Source of the DNA: Lingula anatina
Taxonomy: Eukaryota; Brachiopoda; Lingulata; Lingulida; Lingulidae
Length of the DNA stretch: 39,801 nucleotides
Assembly (NCBI RefSeq): GCF_001039355.2
Contig: NW_019775381.1
Location: forward strand, 324,369 to 364,169
Direction of reading: 5' to 3'
This document shows positions 35,265 through 39,801 of the stretch, in pieces (position 1 is the stretch's first letter; every line of letters begins with the position of its first letter). Made by a program: the position numbers and the translations under genes. A model generated the notes under the pieces. It was not told the origin of the DNA and did no database searches. It saw nothing but the letters and a program-made list of their open reading frames with translations.

Positions 35265-37908
35265 AAACATTCCACAAGAAGAAAACTAATTACTAGAATG
35301 ATGTCTTTTACTTATAATCAGGCTACACACACCACACATGATACACATCTATACCAAGGCAAAAATGATTCTAATACAAATTTTTCAACAGTAGTTTTAG
35401 GGTGTGTGAGGCATGTGAGAGGCGGAGAAACCATTACAGGATTAAGCAGTCTTCCTTTCATGTAGGGTCTGCCATATTTGAGCTTTGCACCAGTTGATAC
35501 TGGAATCTTCTATTCTGAATGGCCGCTAACAGTGCCATGAAATTCATGGTAGCTATGTAAACACCTATCTATCACTGCTTTGAAATTCCAAGTACCCACA
35601 TAAGACAAGTCATAAGGCGCCAGTTTGTTGATGTGTAGGCCAGTTCAAGTATCAGTCTACAACAGTATTTGATCAAGACGAAGGTGTTTTAAGTAATGAA
35701 AACATGAGTACACCTGTTTTTGTAGCTGAGCAACTGGGACTCAAACTGAATAAAAACACTGATAACATGAAGATACTATTACTAAAACAATGTTATCTTC
35801 TGGTGGACTAGGTATCTTTTTTTTTCATACGTAAACACCTCCAGCCCTTTCTTCAAACTAGTAAACATCTTTAGTATAAAATCATTAGAAGACTGTGGAT
35901 GACTGAATAGTAAGAAACATTTTACATTTAAAACTTGCCTCAGTTTGTCTTGCTTAAAATGCCACCTACAGGAGACCAGAACTCCCATTCTGTCATCCTT
36001 CCTATATCCACCTTTACTGATCACTTAGCCCATCACATGTAACTGCTGGTCATATTATACTGACCGCTGGTCATTGCAGTTGGTAACCAAAGTTTGAGGC
36101 ATGCCAAAAGGGTAGCAGATGTTGACATTTGCTTTTTCATTCCAAAAAATCATAAGTGGAAAATCCAATGACCTTTTGAAGACTACTTGTGGGCAAGTGT
36201 TAAAGCACGAGAAGAAATCTTTCCCATTTATCTTAGCATTGCTTTTGTATTTTGTTCTTCTTTTACCAATTAATTTTTTAATATAATATTATTTATTCAT
36301 TAACTTCAATCAGCATAATGACAGTCATCAGTTTGATTCACAGGACATGTCTGATACTGATAGCGGTGCTTTGCCACAACTGGTCACCACTGATCAGATA
36401 ATTACCTTGACCAGCTGACCAATACTAAACATAAACAGATTGGACATACTACCTCACTGAATGACAGATGGCCCAATACCCCATTCTGCCATTCCAAATA
36501 TGTCGCACAGCGGCACTATTTAATGGACCATCTTTCCTTTCCTTTACAATATGCTAGACATACTTTTAAATCATTATTGTATCTTTGCAAGTGCCCATCA
36601 TTCTTTTTTTTTTAATTTAATGATGGAAAGGTATGTGGTAGACTGATAACATGTGTGACAATGCTAGAAAATGACCGTCAAAAATGTCACAGCCGTCAAA
36701 TTGGCTTTTCCTCTCTGCCCTTGGAAATAATTTTGGAGGGACAGAGACACAAAAGTCATGGAATTCAAAACTCATATTTGGTGAAAATTATGAAGCAATT
36801 TTTCTAAGAGAATACCTTTTCCAGAGTATGCCTAATCTATGCGTCAATCTCTGGGTCTGACAGATGACTTTTACAAGATACGTTAACTGGCTTCACCTGG
36901 GAGATTGAGGGGCTGTTTGTGTAAGACAACATAGCAACAACTTCACATGTGATACGGATGGGTGCAGCCCATTAGCAGGTAGGCATATATGGACATGGAG
37001 GATGGGGGGGGGGGGGGTTTGAGGAGGGGGTGTTGAAAAGGGGGTGTTGTTCAAGTTCATATATGTATATTATATCACACAAGAATTTGTAAAAAATGAA
37101 ATATGTCGCTGGCATCAAGAGTGAAATAAGAAAATGTTACAAATCATGCTCAGTTTTTTATCTATCTTGTGGGACAAAGACACAGATATGCCGCTCTCTT
37201 TAACAGATTATAACTTGTCAGCCATACTGGATTGATAAAAGTCTCTCCAACTTATACAGCATTTAAGTTTACCAATTTCATTGGAATGCATTGCTATGGT
37301 GACACAATAAATGGCTGTGACAGGTGTAAATTTGGTGGGCCTGTGAACACATAAACATAGAGCAACCTGGGTGAGAGAAAGACTGATGTCACATAAAAGA
37401 GATTTTCTCAGGTTGGTCAACACTTCATTGGTGCACTTCAAGATAAAGTTGCATGCTGGATTATGGCCCACTGAGACCTAGATATGCAAAATGTGCTGTC
37501 CAGATCTGATTCAGTAAGAAGAATCGTTCTGCAGTGGTAGCAGATAACTCAAAGGCAGGTGCCCGATATCTCCGGTTGCAACTCGAACAAAGTCACAAAT
37601 ATCGCAGCATCTTCAAATACAAATTTAGTTATATCACAGATACATACAACATGACAGAGATACTGCGAATACAGCTAAGCATTCATAATGCCCTGGGTGG
37701 CTCGAGCACACAACAGAGAACAGAATATAACAAATATATATACCCACCCAAAATCGTCATCCATGGATTTGAAAAAGAATTTGTAATTGGGTCGGTTTAA
37801 GGCATTTTTGAAGTCTCCCAGTGTCACTTTATCTGCCGGAATTGAAAGTTTGATCAGATATGGAGTATCTTCATCATCAATATGGTATATGATCTTCGTC
37901 TCCTCCAT
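4889..37908 (-). CDS. dvl: dishevelled (DVL/dsh) segment polarity protein, 5' part of gene, seven exons, 3' part outside window
   Basis: Dishevelled is the cytoplasmic hub of Wnt signalling. It is recruited to Frizzled, polymerises through its DIX domain and recruits Axin; its PDZ and DEP domains serve canonical and planar polarity signalling. The coding segments are complement(37748-37908, 34903-34972, 28718-28851, 25097-25182, 24574-24594, 5204-5342, 4889-4982). Together they encode 235 residues: a DIX domain (about 1-80), the [12 protein letters not shown] linker, the ETDSV segment, a Ser/acidic linker and a basic block ending in ISR. In the family this is followed by ASSFSS-type sequence and the PDZ domain. 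I found neither on the minus strand left of 4889, so PDZ, DEP and the C-terminus should lie outside the window. All introns are GT-AG and every phase agrees. The family is certain from motif order; which paralogue or species cannot be read here. Confidence 0.96.
4983..5203 (-). other. dvl intron 6, 221 bases
   Basis: A short phase 2 intron between exons 6 and 7, with donor GTGAGT and a long U-rich acceptor tract ending TTTTTTTGCCCAG. AT-rich, with no other feature. Confidence 0.9.
5204..5342 (-). CDS. dvl: dvl exon 6: Ser-rich and acidic linker
   Basis: This 139-base exon has two bases completing Val158, then residues 159-203 and two bases of Arg204. It encodes [21 protein letters not shown], then [23 protein letters not shown]. 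The second part matches the family pattern S-ELESTS-DSDE that precedes the basic block, including the Ser/Thr-rich acidic run. The acceptor is TTTTCTATTCTTTTCAG, which is strong, and the donor is AGCAG/GTGAGT, also strong. It is separated from the microexon by a 19.2-kb intron and from exon 7 by only 221 bases. His and Gly enrichment in the first half looks lineage-specific. Confidence 0.94.
7340..7960. repeat. degenerate tandem repeat built on TTGTCATTGT-like units
   Basis: Units containing TTGTCAYTGT, TGTAATTTG and TATTG recur every few tens of bases. Two longer copies, 7750-7817 and about 7876-7944, align over most of their length (ACTC...TTGTCATTGTT...GAGTNTCTC-TGGATGAGT...TG-ATGAAG) with a period near 126 bases. 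The open frame on the plus strand here (7374-7712) is a by-product of this repeat. Confidence 0.55.
8444..8464. repeat. (CT)n microsatellite
   Basis: About 21 bases of CT within a longer pyrimidine-rich stretch (8395-8475), intron 5. Confidence 0.9.
10321..10369 (+). repeat. G-rich tract, potential G-quadruplex
   Basis: Runs of 4, 5, 5, 4, 10 and 3 G separated by short loops on the plus strand, which is the template strand of dvl. Meets the usual G4 pattern of four or more runs of at least three G. Confidence 0.7.
11131..11183. repeat. 53-base strictly alternating purine-pyrimidine tract (TG/CG)
   Basis: (TG)n runs into GCGCGCG, then (TG)n, then CATGCGTGCATG, with no break in alternation over 53 bases. 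This is the classic composition for left-handed Z-DNA. It lies inside dvl intron 5. Confidence 0.85.
16876..16909. repeat. (CT)n microsatellite
   Basis: About 34 bases of pure CT in intron 5, preceding TTTTTCTAG on the plus strand. Confidence 0.95.
16993..17030. repeat. (GT)n microsatellite
   Basis: A GT-rich array with GCAT and TTTG interruptions in intron 5. Further TG/CA-rich sequence continues to about 17090. Confidence 0.9.
20522..20647. repeat. duplicated GA microsatellite
   Basis: Two (GA)n tracts, 20522-20563 and 20592-20647, are each preceded by a related flank (TTTTGTAAGAT plus ATG or GTTG). This indicates that the microsatellite and its leader were duplicated in tandem, after which the arrays changed length. 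Confidence 0.8.
22189..22280. repeat. hairpin-forming palindromes beside the gap
   Basis: 22189-22215 reads ATCAG-A-GAGGCG, ATAC loop, CGCCTC-CTGAT: an 11-pair stem with one bulged A. Then 22231-22244 contains GGGC...GCCC, and 22269-22280 is a perfect 12-base palindrome (GTGGGGCCCCAC). The segment is much richer in GC than the surrounding intron and runs into the T15 tract. It may be the end of a non-autonomous mobile element, but no target duplication or known family is visible. Confidence 0.4.
22344..22725. other. assembly gap (382 N) flanked by T15 and A23
   Basis: A run of N bounded on the left by 15 T (22329-22343) and on the right by 23 A (22726-22748). Frames drawn across it are meaningless. 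The opposite-facing homopolymers suggest either a collapsed inverted repeat or a join forced at low-complexity ends. Confidence 0.98.
24574..24594 (-). CDS. dvl: dvl exon 5: candidate 21-nt microexon encoding VAGEEKR
   Basis: Between a CATGTTTCACAG acceptor and a near-perfect donor (AGAG/GTAAGTGAC) lie 21 bases in phase 1-1. With the G from exon 4 they encode Val-Ala-Gly-Glu-Glu-Lys-Arg. The next spliced codon (G+TC) is Val, leading into TRVTNGH of exon 6. Vertebrate DVL proteins have a charged Arg/Glu-rich stretch just before TNGH at this place, which supports inclusion. The length is a multiple of three, so skipping also keeps the frame. The acceptor's pyrimidine tract is weak. It could be a cassette exon rather than constitutive, and only RNA evidence could settle that. 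Confidence 0.68.
24595..25096 (-). other. dvl intron 4, UG-rich at its 5' end
   Basis: A 502-base phase 1 intron separating exon 4 from the microexon. The donor GTAGGA is followed directly by a UG-repeat in the transcript. The middle holds poly-pyrimidine/purine runs. Direct short repeats of ACTAAATGC and CTCAC elements lie at about 24640-24720, near the microexon acceptor. Confidence 0.75.
25057..25091. repeat. CA/CG/TA alternating tract adjoining the exon 4 donor
   Basis: The plus strand reads CACACATATACACACATGCG, then CGTGCACACACACAT, so the transcript carries UGUGUGUGUG-CACGCGCA-UGUGUGUAUAUGUGUG starting right after GUAGGA. It is listed because of its position next to a splice donor. 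Confidence 0.9.
25097..25182 (-). CDS. dvl: dvl exon 4: linker with ETDSV-SSRR motif
   Basis: This 86-base exon has one base completing His122, then residues 123-150: [28 protein letters not shown], plus one base (G) of the next codon. It matches the vertebrate segment NETETES-VVS-RRE in order and spacing. The acceptor is TGTATATTTCAG. The donor is GACGAG/GTAGGA, which is moderate and weaker than the other dvl donors in this window. Six bases into the intron the transcript becomes a UG-rich alternating tract (25057-25091). The intron phase of 1 allows either the 21-base microexon or exon 6 to follow without changing frame. CDTC is a local Cys pair I do not recall as conserved in the family. 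Confidence 0.93.
26629..26667. repeat. three copies of GCTTATGTAAAAG
   Basis: A 12-13 base unit repeated three times in intron 3. Confidence 0.9.
27142..27179. repeat. 19-base tandem duplication
   Basis: ACTAAGAAAAATATCTCTA is repeated back to back with one difference at the last base. Intron 3. Confidence 0.9.
27224..27301. repeat. tandem duplication of about 38 bases
   Basis: Two copies of CTCATC-T(n)-CTTTTCTTT(T)AA-T-CTTCAGTGT, 27224-27261 and 27262-27301, differing mostly in T-run length. Confidence 0.85.
27485..27573. repeat. diverged tandem duplication, period 56
   Basis: CAAGACAAATC-GTGGGAATCAGAGTG occurs at 27485 and again at 27541 with a few substitutions, separated by a CA-rich spacer. 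Confidence 0.8.
28283..28329 (+). repeat. G-rich tract, potential G-quadruplex
   Basis: GGGG, GGG, GGG, GGG, GGGGGG and GGG separated by short loops, in intron 3, about 390 bases downstream of exon 3 in the gene's direction. Confidence 0.6.
28718..28851 (-). CDS. dvl: dvl exon 3: post-DIX linker with [12 protein letters not shown]
   Basis: This exon encodes residues 78-121 in phase 0 and two bases (CA) of codon 122. It starts LVAAESS, is rich in Ser, Gln and Pro, includes DPTPPP, and ends in [11 protein letters not shown]. The spliced codon CA+T gives His, completing the [12 protein letters not shown] motif that is nearly invariant among dishevelled proteins after the DIX domain. The acceptor is TATTTTCCAG and the donor is TCA/GTAAGTG. 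The first half of the exon diverges from vertebrate sequences, as expected for a disordered linker. The exact motif match across an intron is strong support for both splice sites. Confidence 0.95.
29383..29502. repeat. compound CT/AC/CT microsatellite
   Basis: A CT tract (29383-29420), an AC tract (about 29419-29453), then another CT tract (29461-29502). An octamer GCGGCCGC (29377-29384) abuts the left end, a rare sequence in DNA this AT-rich. Lies in intron 2. Confidence 0.9.
32027..32048 (+). repeat. G-rich tract
   Basis: GGGG-A-G11-TT-GGGG in intron 2. A possible quadruplex or simple slippage run. Confidence 0.6.
32938..33006. repeat. CT-rich pyrimidine tract with pure (CT)n end
   Basis: A pyrimidine-only stretch: imperfect CT and CCCT units, then pure CT from about 32980 to 33006. 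Intron 2. Confidence 0.9.
34092..34120. repeat. short (GA)n microsatellite
   Basis: AGAGAGAGCAAGAGAGAGAG-type sequence in intron 2, one interruption. Confidence 0.85.
34903..34972 (-). CDS. dvl: dvl exon 2: end of the DIX domain
   Basis: This 70-base exon supplies one base to codon 54 and then residues 55-77: [18 protein letters not shown]. These are the last strands of the DIX fold. V56-K57 correspond to V67-K68 of human DVL2, the other half of the polymerisation interface, so both interface surfaces look intact. The acceptor is TTATCTTTCAG and the donor is TGG/GTAAGTATG, a near-perfect consensus. The exon ends in phase 0 after Trp77, the same Trp that precedes the linker in vertebrate proteins. 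A long (GT)n tract in the transcript, at 35191-35262, lies about 220 bases before its acceptor. Confidence 0.96.
35191..35262. repeat. (AC)n microsatellite, 72 bases
   Basis: Almost pure AC with one interruption near 35200. In the dvl transcript it is a (GU)n tract about 220 bases upstream of the exon 2 acceptor. Confidence 0.95.
37004..37045 (+). repeat. G-rich tract with G14 run
   Basis: A run of 14 G, then GGGGG and GGGGG separated by short A/T loops, in intron 1. Long enough for G4 formation. Such runs are also prone to sequencing error. Confidence 0.65.
37748..37908 (-). CDS. dvl: dvl exon 1: start codon and most of the DIX domain
   Basis: This exon encodes residues 1-53 plus two bases of codon 54. 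It begins METKIIYH-like (M-E-E-T-K-I-I-Y-H), then DTPYL and KFFFKSMD, all hallmarks of the DVL DIX domain. Tyr17 matches the head-to-tail polymerisation tyrosine known as Y27 in human DVL2. The ATG at 37908 has a good context (AACATGG) and lies where the family's start is expected, with ETK immediately after. The donor is read as TTTTGG/GTGGGT at 37747. A second GT four bases further in would put exon 2 out of frame. The spliced codon 54 is GGG (Gly), restoring DFGVVKEE across the junction with exon 2. Intron phase is 2. Confidence 0.96.
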
Positions 37909-37929
37909 GTTGGAGGCTTGGTCGATCGC

Positions 37930-37989
37930 CTAAAATCTATGAATTTTCAATGATCCCTGGTGAAAATGGCGTCCCGAAGTATCAAACAT
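37930..37989 (-). other. possible 19-codon upstream ORF in the dvl leader
   Basis: An ATG at 37989 (context CTCCATGTT) opens a short frame that ends in TAG at 37930-37932, 21 bases before the dvl start codon. It is not in frame with dvl. It matters only if transcription begins to the right of 37989, which the ETS site at 38033-38043 makes plausible. The initiation context is weak, so it would be a mild translational brake at most. Confidence 0.25.
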
Positions 37990-38043
37990 GGAGGAACGAG
38001 AACCGTCAGTTTTATGGGAGCTGGGTTGAGATCACTTCCGGTT
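37963..38043 (-). promoter_or_regulatory. putative TATA-less dvl promoter: ETS and YY1-like motifs
   Basis: Read on the minus strand, AACCGGAAGTG (38033-38043) is an excellent ETS/GABP-type site and CGCCATTTTCA (about 37961-37971) is a YY1-like site. They lie roughly 125 and 55 bases upstream of the dvl ATG. Both are typical of broad, TATA-less promoters and are usually close to the start of transcription. I see no TATA box at a sensible distance. The segment is less AT-rich than the DNA around it. The start site itself cannot be fixed from sequence. Confidence 0.5.
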
Positions 38044-38833
38044 GTGCTTTTTTCCCAGTTCTTATCGTTTTTTATTAATCTAAGGATAATATAACAGAGA
38101 GAAACATACTACAGGTAAATTGAACTGTTTATTATAATAATTTACTTTGCATAAGGAATAAGTCTTTTACATCGACCGACACACCTTCGGGTACAAAGAA
38201 ATGGATCAATTTCAGAAAGCTGTTCCTTGTATCACGTTTTCTCCCGTGACGATCTCCCAATAATAATAAGAAAAGAATCTGTTATTTATGTTTTACTGTA
38301 GGAATATTGTATAATACGCGTGAGTTGTTTTTGTTTAGACTTTATTATATATTGGATTCAATTTCCGATGTTTCATAAATTATTTCAGAGTGATTGTACC
38401 GCAAAGCTCATCTACTGCAGTTGGTTGCAAATTACCAGACTGCCAAGCGACAACAAGATGTTCACAGATGAGCAATGACTGTCTGTGGATAAACATTGGA
38501 TATAAAAATACACAACCTCATAAGTATTTCATCATTTAGATTTTTACGTGCCACATGGTTTCTTTCTTGTATTTTAAATAGAAATTTACACATTTAAAGT
38601 TGTTGAGCTTTTTTGCCTAATGATGCAAAGGAACGTATTTACTGCGGGATCATTCCACCATGAACTCTGTCCAAAATGGATGTTTGAGAAAACACTCGTA
38701 CAAACTAGCGAACTGTGATCAATTTTTTCACCTACCATGATCGAATCGACTTACAGGTACAGTAAAAAAAGTTTTGTTATTTATTCTGTATAGTGCCTTT
38801 TATTTAGCTACTCATGATATAGATTATTAACAG

Positions 38834-38873
38834 GATGAAACAGCTTGGAAGTTGGAGCATCGACTCGGTTGAT
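38834..38873 (+). other. candidate exon of a divergent plus-strand transcript
   Basis: An acceptor-like ATTATTAACAG is followed by G-ATG, 13 codons (MKQLGSWSIDSVD) and a consensus donor GTAAGT. The acceptor lacks a strong pyrimidine tract. A second candidate exon at 39372-39434 fits in frame after it. No homology recognised; random AT-rich DNA can produce such pairs. Confidence 0.22.
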
Positions 38874-39371
38874 GTAAGTTGATCAACTTGGTGTCATTTT
38901 AGATCTGACAGCCCATCCCGCTTGATAAACACACCTGCTTGTTAGAGAGAGTTTTTTATATCGTATTGGCGTGACTAGGATATATATCTGACCCAGACTC
39001 TGGGACATATATGCTAAATGTTTGAAAAGTTAATTACTCACAAAATATGACTGGCTGGAAACGACAGTGATCTGTTTTCCAAACATCGTCAAATTTATTG
39101 CCAGACTCGGACGTTATGATAACAAATTTATGTAATGATGCCTCAGATCGAACATTTTTCTGTTTTGGCTGTATGCCAATTAAGTTGATAATTCTTGCAA
39201 ATGTGTTGTGTCTTTAACACTTGATATTTGCTGGGAGTAACTGTGGTATATGTCTTTGTTTTCTTCCTGAATGTGACCATAAAATATGGGACAGGCGTTG
39301 GGTGTAGTTTTGGCCAAATGGCTTTTGGTGAGCTGAGTTAAATTAGGCAGTGATTTCTTTCTTTCTTTCAG

Positions 39372-39434
39372 CATTCTATGTTCCCATTCTGTATCTTGAT
39401 TGTGATTCCCCAGGTCATTGCTTTTATAATGCAA
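39372..39434 (+). other. candidate second exon of a divergent transcript
   Basis: A very strong acceptor (TTCTTTCTTTCTTTCAG) precedes 63 bases ending CAA/GTAAGC. In phase 0 it reads HSMFPFCILIVIP then QVIAFIMQ, a hydrophobic stretch that could be a membrane segment. In another phase it reads FYVPILYLDCDSPGHC and would splice in frame to a possible terminal exon starting near 39594. The two readings conflict, so coding status is uncertain. Confidence 0.22.
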
Positions 39435-39489
39435 GTAAGCTGTGTCTTGTGGTATCATTTAGAGGTAATGCATTTCAGATTTCATTTGT

Positions 39490-39491
<2 letters not shown>

Positions 39492-39521
<30 letters not shown>
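39492..39521. repeat. A30 homopolymer
   Basis: Thirty A on the plus strand upstream of dvl. No AATAAA precedes it at a suitable distance and no retrotransposon body is recognisable, so I read it as a simple repeat. Confidence 0.9.
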
Positions 39522-39523
<2 letters not shown>

Positions 39524-39801
39524 GCTAGATATTTCCATTGTGCTAGATCCTTCCATTAATGCAAACATCATTCAAGTAGTACCCTGTGTTTCAGTTGTCT
39601 ACATGTTAACTGTCATGTTTGCAACCATCTCTCTCAAGTTTTGGCATCCAAGGACATTGAAAATTCAATAGGCTTAGTCAGAATGAGATGAAGCATTTTA
39701 CTGATGAAGTTGAGAACAACTGAAGGTTACATGGGTATTTAGGAAAACAAGATTGTCTTCAGCTGGAATGAAACTTAGGGTATAAAAAATGAACATGAAA
39801 A

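Larger units (their letters stand above)
34973..37747 (-). other. dvl intron 1
   Basis: A phase 2 intron with donor GTGGGT and acceptor ATCTTTCAG. It holds a 72-base AC microsatellite and a G-rich tract (both listed separately) and otherwise AT-rich non-coding sequence. Short open frames here have no recognisable domain and no matching splice signals. I see no further gene in it. Confidence 0.85.
37990..39801. other. upstream flank of dvl, no named gene
   Basis: AT-rich DNA beyond the dvl promoter. Besides the candidate divergent exons there is a donor-like CAG/GTAAAT after 38114, which could end a non-coding first exon facing right. No conserved protein domain, tRNA or mobile-element gene is recognised. 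Confidence 0.6.

Noticed and set aside
38387-38538. Plus-strand Cys-containing frame (C-x4-C-x5-C-x6-C) after a TTTCAG
   Set aside because: Too short, no signal peptide or start, competing frame stops quickly, and pattern easily arises by chance.
1-39801. tRNA, rRNA, CRISPR, transposase or reverse-transcriptase genes
   Set aside because: I looked for B-box GTTCRA signals, repeat-spacer arrays and catalytic motifs; only partial chance matches (for example GTTCGAA near 9592 and 33474) without supporting structure.

Overview
This is animal genomic DNA: AT-rich, with intron-split coding sequence, many simple repeats and one run of N. It holds one gene I can identify with confidence, the 5' half of a dishevelled (DVL/dsh) gene on the minus strand. 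The start codon is at 37908. Seven coding exons run leftward to 4889, and the gene leaves the window at the left edge before its PDZ domain. The protein style, with intact DIX residues and a Ser/acidic linker leading to a basic block and ISR, suggests an invertebrate, most likely a lophotrochozoan such as a mollusc. That placement is inference, not proof.

Layout from right to left, in the direction of the gene: 37909-39801 is upstream DNA with an ETS motif and a YY1-like motif, a possible uORF, and weak signs of a divergent plus-strand transcript. Exon 1 (37748-37908) and exon 2 (34903-34972) encode the DIX domain. Exon 3 (28718-28851) and exon 4 (25097-25182) encode the conserved [12 protein letters not shown] linker and the ETDSV segment. 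A 21-nt in-frame microexon (24574-24594) adds seven residues. A 19.2-kb intron follows (5343-24573), and then exons 6 (5204-5342) and 7 (4889-4982) encode the Ser/acidic linker and the basic block just before the PDZ domain. Every junction has GT-AG ends and compatible phase, giving 235 codons with the microexon or 228 without it.

More than 95 percent of the window is intron or flanking DNA. It contains microsatellites, G-rich tracts, small tandem duplications and a few short GC-richer islets. I see no second protein gene I can name, no rRNA, no tRNA, no CRISPR array and no recognisable transposase, reverse transcriptase or virus-derived gene. The most interesting signals concern splicing: the microexon, and a UG-repeat that starts six bases inside the intron after exon 4. 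I found no evidence of a new multi-gene system here.
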